64,000 nucleotides of DNA, from NCBI GenBank assembly GCA_963678705.1, contig OY783207.1:20372001-20436000 (forward strand), given 5' to 3'. The translations under genes were made by a program, and so were the position numbers. The notes under the pieces were generated by a model. It made no database searches, was not told the origin of the DNA, and saw nothing but the letters and a program-made list of their open reading frames with translations. The DNA is from Panorpa germanica. Its lineage: Eukaryota > Arthropoda > Insecta > Mecoptera > Panorpidae. Shown piece by piece: positions 23,529 to 36,700 of the stretch (position 1 is its first letter; each line of letters begins with the position of its first letter).

Positions 23529-25582
23529 GACTGAGGAATAGGGCCCCTGATTAGAGGAAAAACTATTAAGACAATTAAGATGTCATCATATATTTTGCAG
23601 CATAAGTATATTTTTTTTCAATCTAAAAGGCCCAATACATAAAATGTGTTAGTTCGGGTGTGACTCGAGCATGCACTTTGCCAACAGAGGCACAATTGCC
23701 TCAAATATTAGTTAAGTTAAGTGTTAAATAAAAATAATAAAACTAATTTTTATATTTCTATACGATTTTCTACAAGTACATCATAATTCTCTCTTTTTAT
23801 ATGGTTGTTGCTGTACTCGTTGTTTCACACAGGCTTATAAATTCGCTACAAAACTTTAACTTTAAACTGACGATATCTCGAAAACCTTACGACTTTAATT
23901 AAGGTTGTTAGGCTTATTCGATGCTTCTGAGGCAGGTTACTTTTGGGACACCAGATATGTGTTCGAGTACGAATGTTCGTGTTCACAGAGCAAAGAATAA
24001 TGTCTCCGCACACGAAAACGAACATTTTCCCTCTAGTAGGTGTAAATAACTCACTTCAAGCAAACATGCATGTGTGGACGTAGCACATAGCCACTTTGTA
24101 ATTGATTTTGCATCACAAAATATGAAAACTGTACAATAATTGAAAAAATATGTTAAAAGTATCCACAGCAATGACTATGAGTAGATAGGAGATATTCCTT
24201 AGTAATACTCGAATATGCGAAACGCAAAATAAAAAAATGTGTTTGACAAATCAATAAAAATCAAATAACTGATAATAATATATAAATATATATAAAGTAA
24301 TTGTTTTTTGTTTGACTCTAGATGTATTTAAATTGTTATTGTTTTAATAGATTATATATAACTATTATTAAAAATAGATTATTATTTTGTTCTGTTTTAT
24401 TCAATTAAGTCCTTTAATTATTTAAAAGAATTAAGCGGGAGCTTGCAAATTTAACTAAAATGATTACGGAATTATTTACGCAATCTAGCTAAATTGAAAT
24501 ATTCATTTATGTGTTGCGCATTTAAAAAATTGTGACAGTAAATAATAGGTAAAGAAATAAACGAATAAATTATTCAAAATATTTATATAAAAATGTGATC
24601 AATAAGCTTTTTGGAATTTATATTATTTTTTTACTACACAAATGTCATAAAAAATTAATGCATCTTTCATAACGAAGGCTATAAAGATTTGATTTCTTCT
24701 CAGTGTGTTGATTCAATTGATTTTTATTTTTACAATGTAAATTGATGATTAGTACGCATATAATGTGACAACAGTCATTTACATTGGTTGATTTACATGG
24801 ACATTGTTATATAATTATATTTAGTTGGTTAGTTTTTAAATTTATTTGTTATATTTAACATAAAAACGAACAATTTTGAATCTATCACCAAGTAATATCC
24901 ATATGCTTGTTAAATTTATAAAGAGTTCTAAACATGAGCCTAAACTGCCACTACATTGCAACTATTGATACTTCTCGAAATTGTTACGTTTTTTTTTGTT
25001 AATAATTAATGTTATACATATATATATATATATTTATTAATATGATTTTTGACAAGTCCATAACTTTGCCATACTCTGTGTTGTGATTTAAAAAAAATCT
25101 ACTTTATTAATAAGAAAAAAACTTAAATAAATTAATGATATTAAAGTAATAATTATAATTAACAATTGTAAAACTATTTACATTAGATTTAACTGAAAAT
25201 ATGGAAGAAAAATTCTTATTCTTAAATACTGCGTGTACCTATATAATATTTGTCGTTTTTCATTCAAAAATATTAAATATTAATGTAAAATAAATAAATA
25301 TAAATAATTTTATAACTGATATATAATGTTAAACATTTTTGTGATACACTGATGCTGATTAGTCTGCTCTTGTACTCTCGTATAATTGTAGGTTGTGATC
25401 ATCCATGATTCACAAAATCAACATACTTTCATAATTATATTTATTTAATATTAACAAAAACACGTTCATATAAAAAAGATTATTACCAAAAAAATTAAAC
25501 TTTTATTTAATTGTTTAAAAACAAATAGTTTGAAAATCCGCCTACGAACCGTACATTTCGAGTGTGCAGCAATTTTCTTTTT

Positions 25583-26112
25583 CCATCATGTGAAAAGTAC
25601 AAATCTGGATTAAAAATTTGCATTTTCGACTTGAATAGCGCCTGTATTCGGCCACCATCTTAATAATAAAAGTGCTATGAGTTTTTTTTATTTATCTTGA
25701 AAACTATAGCACTTAAAAAAAATTGATAAAAGCGCTTTTGTAGATAATAATATTATGTACAACTTTTATTAATACTTTTTTGCTGTAACTTTTATATTAA
25801 AAAAGTTGTAAACCAAAATACATTTTACATATGTTATGAATGCATATGTACACAGTAGACATTCGTTCATAGCACTTTTTACTTACAACTTCTTTATTAT
25901 AAAAGTGAAAACGAAACGTTATTTATAAAAGTTGAAAATAATAACATTATCTACAAGAAAGTTCTTTACAAAATATTTGTGGAAGTTATACTTTTCAAGA
26001 TAAACAAAGGAAACTGTTTGCTTTCTAATTTTCAAAATGGCGACCGTATAAGAACGCCTTCCACCTCGAAAATTCAAATTAAAATCCAGGTTTGACATTT
26101 CTACATGGTATA
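25583..26112. mobile_element. Foldback MITE, copy 1
   Basis: The left end wording (CATGTGAAAAGTACAAATCT, GGATTAAAAATTTGCATTTT) returns imperfectly in reverse complement at the right end (about 26040-26110). The interior is rich in ACTTTTAT/ATAAAAGT words in both orientations. Confidence 0.6.
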
Positions 26113-27210
26113 ACAATAAAATTGATGACTACCCAAATTTAACGGTTTGCACGATACAAATTGAACTATTTTTAAAACCTATTTGTCACAATTTTAATTT
26201 TTTCTACCTACACAATATTGCTCAACTATTAAATCGTATTCAACAAAATGTTTAATATTATTATTGGAAAATAGTTGTACTTGTATATAAATTACATCAA
26301 AAAGCACTGAAAAATCGCTCTTAAATAAATAAAAATTTCAAAAGTGGATCTTGGTACTAACTTCTACGCCTGCATTACCTGCAATATTAAAATAAACGAA
26401 TTCAATAAAATATGATCGATAAATATCTATTTTTTCTGAGTTATGCAAATATTTATATGGTTTACCTGAATCTTTCTCGTTATCGATTATTTAGTTAATT
26501 AGTATATACCTGTCTTCATCATAAATTTGGCATTTTAAAGATATTTAAAAAAAGGCGATCGTCTCTTAGATGATTTTCAATAAAAATCGTGCCTTCGTAT
26601 TCCTGATTTTAGATCAAAATTTCTCTATAGAAAGCTTTTCATTTACTTTGCAGGTATCTGTAATATAAGAATTTAAAAATATATATATATATGCAAGCAT
26701 AAATTAATTCCTAAAAAGACTGTTAATTTTTGCAATAACTAGAATGCTCTTTCGTGCTGTTAAAATTCGAATATCAAAATTTTGAACTTATAGAGTCTTA
26801 GGTTTAACCTTACACTTTAATACTTTCAAATCTTTACTTATTTTTGCTTAAAAATGAGAGTACAAATTAAGGAATACAAAGCCATGTGTAGAAATCACTT
26901 TCCGCTTACAAACTGTTATTATCCTTCAGATAAAACATGTTGTATGTTACCACGCCTACACATACGTCTGTCCGCACGACATTTCTGAGACCTGTGTTGA
27001 TTTTTAGTTAGTCGTCTATGAGACGATCCCCTTAAATTAATTTAAAAATAAACTTGAGCATAGCTATTGAAACTATTTCATCTCTTAATTTACTCTAGTT
27101 TAATATTTTGTTATATTACTAAAACTGATAGCTACTGCTTTTTAATAGAAATCTAATCTAAATGTGAAAATTATTAGCGCAGTAAATTCTGCATGAAACC
27201 GTTCAATGTA

Positions 27211-27736
27211 CGTAGGCAGCAATTTTTTATTTTCTTAGGTAAAGGTGTCAAACGGGAGTCTTCGGAGTGAGACGCGCACTATTAGGTCGCTATCTTGGAA
27301 ATAAGAAATTATAATTAGTTTCTTTCGATTATCTTGAAAACTATAACTCTCACAAAAATTTTGTTAATTACTTTTTTGTAGAAAATATCATTATCTACAA
27401 CATTTATTAATACATTTTTGTTGTAACTTTTATAACAAAAAAGTTATAAGCAAAAATACATCTTAAATTCAGTGTTGTAGTGAACAACAAATTTCGGTAT
27501 TACAAAATTGTTTTTAACACCATTTAAGTAAAGTTACAAGAAAAAGTTGTTATTAAAAGTTGCATATATCTACATTATCTACAAAAAAGCAGTATATACA
27601 ATTTTTATAGGAGTTGCAATTTTCAAGATACACAAAAGAATATGATTACACTCCTATTGTCAAGATGTCTGCCGAGTAAAGCAACCACGCAACTTTCTTT
27701 TAGATCCTTTTAGAAAATTGCTGCCTACCTAAATTA
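27211..27736. mobile_element. Foldback MITE, copy 2
   Basis: GTAGGCAGCAATTTT at the left end is exactly reverse-complemented at 27715-27730 (AAAATTGCTGCCTAC). The interior shares TTATCTTGAAAACTATA and the ACATTTATTAATACATTTTT block with the element at 25583-26112, so both are one family. Confidence 0.7.
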
Positions 27737-28810
27737 CAAAGTTGGTCTTCTTTTAACGTGGGTTTTAATACGCTATAATGAATCATTGTGTTTTTTAAAT
27801 CTAACAACTAACTAATTTTTGTTTATAAGTAATATATGTATGTAAAAAATTACCACTACCTCAAGTAGAATAAAACTTACCATTTTGTTATTGTTCCATA
27901 AATTAAATATATATTCTAGATTCTTAGTATTAGAAACATATCATTTGTTTAGGAATTGATAATAATAAAAATAACTAAAATTACATAAATAAAAATATGA
28001 ATACTTGTGGGATGTCAGTACCAAGTTCCATTTATGTAGTGGAAGTCGTATATTCGTTTTGTGCATGATAATCTAATAAACTAGAGAACAGACCTTAGAA
28101 ATACTATCAATGTTCAATATGCCGTTCAATGTTCCGTGCTTATTGTTACGCGAATTTTGCGTTTTATAATTTAAGTGACGATTCGATTTATCATTTTCGT
28201 TTTTCTTTATAGACACGCAAGAAATATCACTATTTTAATTATGAAATAAACCGATTTGTTTTATTATAAATATAAAAGATCCTTCATTGCTTCCCGTGCA
28301 AATGCTTCGAACTTTGGTTACACTTATCTCTACCCTGAAGCGACCATTAGATAATAATTGCAAGAAAATGTATAACATTCTACCGTTGAGCACAACAAAT
28401 ACCTTAAGTATTATTGTATACCCCAGGTAGAAATTGTTTTGTAGTGCAGCTTTAAACTTGTTTGCTTGCCACAAGCTAATTACAAGTTTCATTTTCTACC
28501 TTCAGAACTAAACTCTAAGTTTTCAGTAAATATGAAATATGTCGGTCACTTAAATGTTTGTAAACGTATCTGTTGCAAATTATAACGGTTTTTTAGTAAA
28601 GGAAGTATCAAATTTGTTGAAAGGCTCATTATTTGTACCTACTGTTTTAATTTTATGTTTAATCAGAGAACAAAAACAGCGTTTCTTGCAGTGTTTTAGT
28701 TTTTATTTTGTATGTACTTAGAGCGCATTCGTCGTGCGTCTGTAATATACTTTATTTAATATACATTATTAAATTTAATATAATTATTTTTGTTCCTTTA
28801 TTTTTACTCG

Positions 28811-29010
28811 TATTTTAGTGGTCGATTTTTCAATTGTTGATTGAAATTGATGTTAGCAAATGTTTATTGGAGTTTTTATTTTAAAAAATATCTAAATGTT
28901 GACGGAGATATAGCAATTAGAAGTTTGAATTGTAGTTTTAGCGCTACATACGTCGGCCATATTAATGACGTAACATGTATGTGCTGTTAGTGGTACGTCA
29001 GTTATTTTTT
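28811..29010 (+). mobile_element. GGGCTTGTGTCC-family MITE fragment
   Basis: Contains TTTTAGTGGTCGATTTTTCA, the ATTGTTGATTGAAATTGATG block and TTTTAGCGCTA...GTCGGCCATAT of the family, but lacks both termini. Confidence 0.75.
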
Positions 29011-31223
29011 CTATGAATAAGGCTTCTGTGTTGAATATGCTCTCTCTCTTTTACGCTCTGTTGTATAAAAGAGATAGCAGCTTCATTTTACTTATCGCAG
29101 TTTGTAGATATTGTATACTCGGTAGATAAGAAAGAGCACTGTACTGTCAACAACTGCTCCCGCTAAACACAAAATATGAATGTTACCTTACATTCATGTA
29201 ATATTTTACTTAAGCGCAACCTAAATATTATTAAATCTAAAACAGTCTATTTTAAAAGCCTTTATTCCTTCAAAAGGACTTCTTAAGAATCCTAAAAGTT
29301 TTAAAAACATGCTCGAGTAAATCCATTTTTCGAAACGCTGAAAAGTCGATCACTAAAAACGTTATGTAATAGGTAAAATCATTTACGTAGCAGGCAACTC
29401 TGTATTTTAAATAAACCCTAAATACACGTAATTTTATTTACCGGGTCAAGTTTTATATTTTAGTGTTAATAAGAATGGAGGCATACTTCTAAAACATAAA
29501 ACTAAAACTTATGTAGGATTTATTACTCATATATTCTTACAACTAAAAACTAAAACATAAAACTGAAATTATAATTAATACTAAAACATATGCAGTAAAT
29601 TCTGAATAAGTTTAAATTAAAACAGTAGCCGAACGGTACTTCACCTATCACAGTTTTTGCATAAAAAATTCGGAAATGGCATTTTTCTTTAACATAGTTT
29701 TATGATTTTCCACTGATTTAAATCTGCATGTGTGAAAAGTTATCTTTCACATAAAGCTATATGACTTCCACTATTTAAAAATACGTAAAATAATAAATTA
29801 GCGATTGAATTCGTTTTTCTTTTTCTAAAATATATTAAAAATGATTTTATAAATCATCAAAATAATAATATTATTAAAATAAAGTAAAGTATAATGTTAA
29901 GATAACAGAATAACATAATGCTATATTTAAAAAGAATGATAAATAATATTTTAAAAAATCTTGATATGCCAAACTATAATAATAGTTATAAAAATAAATA
30001 AACAAATAAAATATGTATCCCAATTTACTCAAAATGACAATCCTTAAAGATGTACATAACCCCAAAAAGAAGTATGACGAGAAATATTTAAGAATTAATA
30101 TTAAATGTTGTTAGACAAGCTAGACGTGTAGGCTAATTTCAAAATATATAACAAATTATTTTCAATAAAATTATTATTTTATTTATATTCTAAGTTATTA
30201 TTATTGTGAATATATATAAACATAAAAAAAATATTTGAAACAATTGGCACTAAATTTTAAATCGGATAAAAATCTATTAAATTACTATTAACTAATCTAT
30301 TTATGAATGAACTATTAATGTGAGTACATCCTAACCTTAAAACTACCAGCGTTGTGTCAAACTGATATTTTGTGGAATATTATTTAATGATTTGAAAATC
30401 TTGAAATAGTAGTAATAATATATGCCGATTTATCAATAGTTAGTTAATTGTGGCTTATTTTAAATTTTATTTGTTACTTTAAAACAAAAAAAAACTTTAA
30501 CGATAGTATTGCCAGATGTAAGACTTCTTAATAATTTACAGAATTAACGTTATTGATTACACCTGGCTACACTTATGGTCGTTAACAGTATCTAATCGAA
30601 TCGAAGATTACCAAGCAAAATACCTGACTTATATTTTTCGTTAGTTAGTTGTGTTCGGTCTTTAACACGGCTAGAATTGAAAAGCTGGTTTTTAGGTTAA
30701 ATTTAAGTTATATTTTTAGCTTAATTGACTATTGAAAAATCGTCACTACTTCAAATTAAGCAATTTACACATCCCGCTAAATACAAAACGTAAAATAATG
30801 TATCATTTCAAGTAACATTTACTGAAGTTTGACATAATTTTGCTACATTGTTATTAAATAAATGCAAAAGATATCTCTTAAAAATCTCTCTTTTATTTGT
30901 TTAATATGTAATATTATATTATCTTGCATAAAATGTTTTATTAACGTCAGAAAACGTAAACTTGTATCAAAATATAACTATTCTTACGTAACCTGACAAT
31001 ATATTAACTTAACCAATTGTATATAAAAGGTAAACTTTGTTATGTTAAATAAAGGTTTGAATATATGTAACTATGTTTAGTGGGACTAATCTGGTAAAAC
31101 GAAATTATTTTAAATTTATATACGGTTCCTTATGGGGGTCTTCAATGATTCAAGTCAAGTGTCATCGGTGTCATAATTTAAAGTTTTCATATTATTAGCT
31201 CTAAAAATATAGAATCTAACACA

Positions 31224-31462
31224 TCACCCAATAAGTTCGTAAAATGACATATAGATGGCGTCACTATTGACAAATCTATAAGACTTTTAGGTAGTTCTAA
31301 CCTACAAACGATATGAGTCAAAATTTCTTGATCTTAAGTAAAGTAATGGCTTGACAAGTGTTATTCGGACGCGATTAATTAAAGGTTGGTATTATCTCTA
31401 AAACATATGGATATGTCAAAAGTAGCGCCATCTATACGTCATCCTACGAACTTATTGAGTGA
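31224..31462. mobile_element. Short MITE with about 40-bp inverted ends
   Basis: TCACCCAATAAGTTCGTAAA...ATAGATGGCG at the left end and its near reverse complement CGCCATCTAT...CGAACTTATTGAGTGA at the right end. The terminal wording resembles Tc1/mariner-type ends, but target-site duplications are not clear. Confidence 0.7.
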
Positions 31463-31887
31463 TAGCATTTATATTTTTACATTTTATATTGCTATGAGTT
31501 TTGACACCGATTTTTGTTGAAAGAATTCGATTCCTTAAAAACCCGTTAAATATTATTCTAATCAAATTCCAACGAAGTTTAACTGATAAAGTTCAGCACA
31601 ATTTTTAAATAATTTTACTTTTGTACTTTGCTCAATTTTAAGTAGAAGGCTATTATAGATCTTACATAAATTCACTTTTACAATTTTAATTTTTCTTTAT
31701 TTTTAAGACAAAATCACTTTGACTAAATAAGTTACATTATTATGTTACATTGAAACAAAGCCACTATTATCAAAAGGGTGCATTGGAATTGTTTCGTATT
31801 AGTACATTTTATCATGAAAGCTAGCTTTTATTTTATATATCGAAAAAGTTAAAATGATATACAATATTTATTCCTTTGTTGTGAACT

Positions 31888-32415
31888 CATTTTTTTGGGA
31901 TCGATTTTTTAATTCTTTATTGAAATATTGGTTAATAAACGTATATTGTCGTTTTTAATTTATTAAATATCCAAAAATTGACGGATATATATTTGAAGTT
32001 TAAAGTCTGTTGTACTGCGTAATATTTAATTGCTATCCTAGTAGTTGATGACGTCACGAACTGAAAAAAATATATGTAATGTCATTTAATTTCTGTTTTA
32101 TATCACGACATTATATTGAAACATTATGGGTCGATTCAACAGCTGCTATAGCTTTAACGACTAATACAGCATCTCTATTGCACTTATCTTGTTTAACAGT
32201 GATTGTAAAGGGTTTGAAATGGTAGTGGGGAAGTAGGTGAGGAAGTAATGACGTCATGAACTGAATTCATTTTTTGTAATTTTTTACCCCTTAAATCGTT
32301 AAAGAGAAAAGAATGACTATTTCAATCGTTAATAACTACTTGACGAATTGAATAAAAATAATTGGATATTTGAGGTTTTGATAGGCAACTTTATCTATAT
32401 ACAGCGCAGTTGACA
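31888..32415 (+). mobile_element. TTGTGAAC-subfamily MITE, near full length
   Basis: Starts TTGTGAACTCATTTTTTTGG and carries the ATTGAAATATTGGTTAATAA block, the GTAGTGGGGAAGTAGGTGAG block and the right part ATCGTTAATAACTACTTGAC. Related to but distinct from the GGGCTTGTGTCC family. Confidence 0.6.
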
Positions 32416-33513
32416 CGGCGTATATATTATTATTCTTGTGCGGTCCAAGTGATTACTGTCTTAATTCATTTCTATAAATATTCCAGCTTTATACTCCTAC
32501 AATACGAAAAAAACACTTAAAGTAATTAATAAAGTTTAAGTAAAAATAAATAATATTTTACATACATCTATGTAAAAAAAATTAAGTAAAAATGTTTACG
32601 GATGAAATGGTAATTTTACAGAAAATATTTTACCTAAATAAAAGAGTTTTATGTAATAATATACAATGTTTTCTTTTTTTGTTATGTTATTAAAGAAGAA
32701 AATAAACGTCATCGATGACATTGTGTGCTAAACACAGTTATGAATGTTTGACGTTTATCTAACAACAAAAGTTTACCTGTTACATAAACATTGTTATATA
32801 ATATACAACGTTTTGTGACCTGTTTTACTGCTTTTTGAAAGATCGTGTTTTCCGACTGCTGAGACGCGTCTCTTACTTTTGGTGTTGTTTATAAAATTAT
32901 GTATATATATTAGCCAATCTTCTTCTAGTACTATGAATTTTATGTTTATAAATATATATGTAGCCGTAATATTATTTGTACCAGTTTTAATTTGAATTAT
33001 GTAAAGGGATGTGTTTTGTGGTTTAGTTTGTAATAGAAAATATTAAATGAAATATCTTTTAATGTACAGTAATAGTAAATTATTGATATATTTATAGGAA
33101 TAACATATATTCCATATTTATTAGTGTCAAAATATTTGAATTAATAAAGTAAACGTAAGTTTTATTTTTATTTAGGTGGGGACTTAAGACTGCCCATTGT
33201 TTGGTTGAAAAAGTTTGTAAAAAATTAAGAAAAATCTAACAAAAAAGTATATAAGTAAAGTTGATTAAAACTTAAGATAGAAACGGAAGTAAAGAAGGAA
33301 CTCTGTCTAGATATTAATATATGTATATATTACATAATTTTGAGAGATATATAAAATATTAAATATGTCCATTATAAAAATGGTTTTTGAGGTTTTTTTA
33401 AAAATAAAGAACAGCAACATAATTTAAAATAATACATTTTTTTTTATTTTAAATCTACAAGCTTTTTTATTTCTTTACTTATACATTTAACATACTGTTC
33501 TTTTGTTATTATT

Positions 33514-33540
33514 AGCGTCAGCCTATTTCCGACATTTTTT
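33514..33540 (-). mobile_element. SINE 3' fragment
   Basis: GCGTCAGCCTATTTCCGACA matches the 3' end of the SINE at 3500-3520 with two or three changes. Only about 27 bp remain, so chance or another relative is possible. Confidence 0.4.
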
Positions 33541-33762
33541 AAATTTAATTAATTCTGACTATATTATAAGACGCAGCCGCGTCATCTATGACATTTATAA
33601 GTTATCTTTTATTGCATGTTTTTATAGAAAACTACTTACCGACATATATTCTAACAAAGTATTTTTATCTGTCAGTGAATCAAATATGTCACGGAAATGA
33701 CTTATGTACTAGAATGTTAAAATTACTTCATGAATTTTATAATATTTGTTGAACTTTAGTTA

Positions 33763-36700
33763 ATGAGTGCATCGAGTACCGATACTGAGTTTGAGTCTGC
33801 AACAGAAGACACAGGACTCATGGACGCTCACGTTGGCGGGTCTCGACCGGATCGAGATTTAACTGAAAGGTCCACTAGGAAGCGGCGACCAAAATCATCG
33901 GAGTCAAATAATGCAACTTATGGTGTACGGATTGTTTATTTATGTTATATATTTTCTATTACATTATAAAAGTTAGGTTATGTTTGTTGTTAGCCTTTAA
34001 ATAGATTTACCATATAGAAAGTGTATTCACAAAGTTACGTATTGGTATTCTACATTCTTCCAATTTATTATACATATAGCAGGCTGTAGATAGAACTCCA
34101 GAGGTATCTATTAGAAACCCTCGACAATCAGGACAACAAGCACCTCCTGAAGCGTCACATCATACTCCAGGGCCGCACGGTGATACCTGGGATGAGGAAG
34201 AAGAATTGAAATATGGAGCAAAGCATGTCATTAAATTATTTGTTCCAGTCTCACTGTGCATGTTAGTGGTTGTGGCAACCATAAGCTCAGTCAACTTTTA
34301 TACAACGAAGGATGTATATTTGTAAGCAGTTTTTACAGATTATACTTCTATAAATAATTCCTTTTATTGTACAGTAACATAAATCTAAATTTATAGGCTT
34401 TATACTCCATTCCACGAAAGCAGTCCAGAAACAGGCACCAAGATATGGAACGCTGTTGCAAACTCACTAATTCTGATGGCAGTTATAGTTGTAATGACAG
34501 TTGTTCTAATTTTGCTGTATAAACATCGCTGCTATCGTGTTATACACGGATGGCTCATCTTGTCATCTTTAATGCTTTTATTTATATTTGCATATCTTTA
34601 TCTAGAGTAAGTATATTATTGGAATTTATTATCCTCCATACCGTCCTATTTTATGTGCCTTCGAATATCAACGATCTCCTACATTGTTGACAGCTTATAT
34701 GACGTCAACGCCTAACATATATATGGATTCATAAATCATATCTCCGAAAAATTAAAATTTGAGTTGAATATGTAGTCATATGTAAAAGTGTACCACCTCT
34801 ATCTGTTTCAACATTCTACAATTTAATCTCGAGTTTATAATATAAATTAATTCGGGAGAAAACTTCCGTCCGCCATTGATGACTACTAAATAAATACTTA
34901 AATTCAATTATAATTAATTATTAACCATATTACTTACTACAGATGGTTTATTGAATTATTTTTAATGTTACTTAGGGAGGTTCTTCGAGCCTATAACATA
35001 CCTATGGATTATATAACTGCTGCATTTTTAATGTGGAACTTCGGCGCTGCAGGCATGTTAGCCATTCATTGGAAAGGACCTCTTAGACTTCAGCAGGCAT
35101 ATCTAATTTTTGTAGCTGCATTAATGGCTCTTGTTTTTATAAAATATTTACCAGAGTGGACAACATGGGTTGTTCTTGGAGTTATTTCAATATGGGGTTT
35201 GGTTCTTTTTAAATAAAACGTATTAACATTACCGTAATACGAGAAAATGACAATTTTACTAATTTTTATTTATATAGATCTTGTAGCTGTGTTAACACCT
35301 AAAGGACCTCTTCGAATTTTGGTTGAAACAGCTCAAGAAAGAAATGAACCCATTTTTCCTGCTTTAATTTACTCATGTAAAGTAATTTTGAATTTGTTGT
35401 TATTATCAGGAATGTGAAAATATGTTATAACGTTTGTGTGTTTCAGCTACTGTTGTCTATAGTGTCCTTGGAACAATATCTCCAGAGCCTGGAGCTGGAA
35501 CTTTAGCTGGTGGCGATAATCAAGGACCAGAAGGCGAAGGTATCAGTATTCCACTTGGTGCTTTATCATTCAACGGTAGGGCATGCTTTATGTTGAATTT
35601 GAACATTTATTCATTTATTTTTGATGATGATAATAGAATCGCATTTACTTTAATCATTCAATATTATCACAGCATTTGCGAAAGCTATTTGCTTATGTGA
35701 TTAACCTCTTTGTAATTGCAGCGAATGAAAGTTTTCTTTTATATATAACTAATAACAACCCGCTAACACAGTAACATATATTTTAGGTTTATTTAACATA
35801 ACAAAGTTTATCTTTTATAGTTTAATCTACGGTTACACAACAAAAGTTATTTTTCTAGTAAAATTTACGTTTTCTGAGTTTCTGTCGTTAATAATATTAA
35901 TGGTTTTAATTGCGGTAAACAATAAATATATCATTAGGTGAAAAATGTTACGTTAAATAAACCATAAGTTTATGTTTTGTATTTGGCGGGTATCAAATAA
36001 TGCAAATTAAAACTCTCGTTAGTAAATCGGTCGCTAAAGTGCAACTATTGAATTGCCGTCTTTAAAAAAGTTATTTTTATTCGGAAGGAGTATATAAAGA
36101 TTACGATTAAGATTTTGTAAGCGGACAACTGTAATCTTTTTTCAGATAATTAGAACCGGTACACTTTTAAAAACACGTAGAATGACTATAATAATAAATA
36201 TTAAATTAATTTCTTTTTATACAAATATATTTAAATTAGGTTTCTTTTCGATCGTAGATTTTTAATTTGGAAAATGGTTTTTCTCCAGTGATTACAGGCG
36301 CTATTTAAAATAGAACAACAATACCGTCGCAGTTGCACAATTAGGCCGTCCGCACATGGGTTGACTGATTGCAAATGAGAGTCCCGAATCTGCCCGAACC
36401 GAATGACAATGCAACTGTGTTGTTAGTGAGAGAACGCACAAGCTCGAATAAAAAGAACTGATTTGAAATTGGTTTTGAGCGACTGCGTTTCTACGTCGCA
36501 GGGCAATTACGTTGCATGCTTTTGATGGTAAACATCATGAGCAGAGATGCGCACAAATACTTTTCAAACATATTTAAATACATACAAATACCTCAGAATA
36601 CGACACAATAAAATCTCCTATTATGCTATTGTTAAAAATTCTATAGTCACGAAACACGGTGCGTTTTCGTTGGAAACTTCGTTGCACGGCTGGTTTGCAA

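Larger units (their letters stand above)
20681..33762. other. 13-kb gene-free, AT-rich stretch
   Basis: The left edge includes the ELM2-SANT gene's 3' UTR (candidate AATAAA at 21068-21073). A locally GC-richer block at 21120-21520 carries no supported gene. The rest holds an AT microsatellite, MITE and foldback copies at 22821-23528, 25583-26112, 27211-27736, 28811-29010, 31224-31462 and 31888-32415, and plain AT-rich sequence. No splice-compatible coding exon was found on either strand. Confidence 0.6.

Noticed and set aside
35188-35200. Tyr-Asp of the presenilin TM6 active site reads Trp-Asp
   Set aside because: As I recall, insect presenilins including the fly protein have the same SIWDL wording, so this is lineage-typical, and the catalytic Asp is present.
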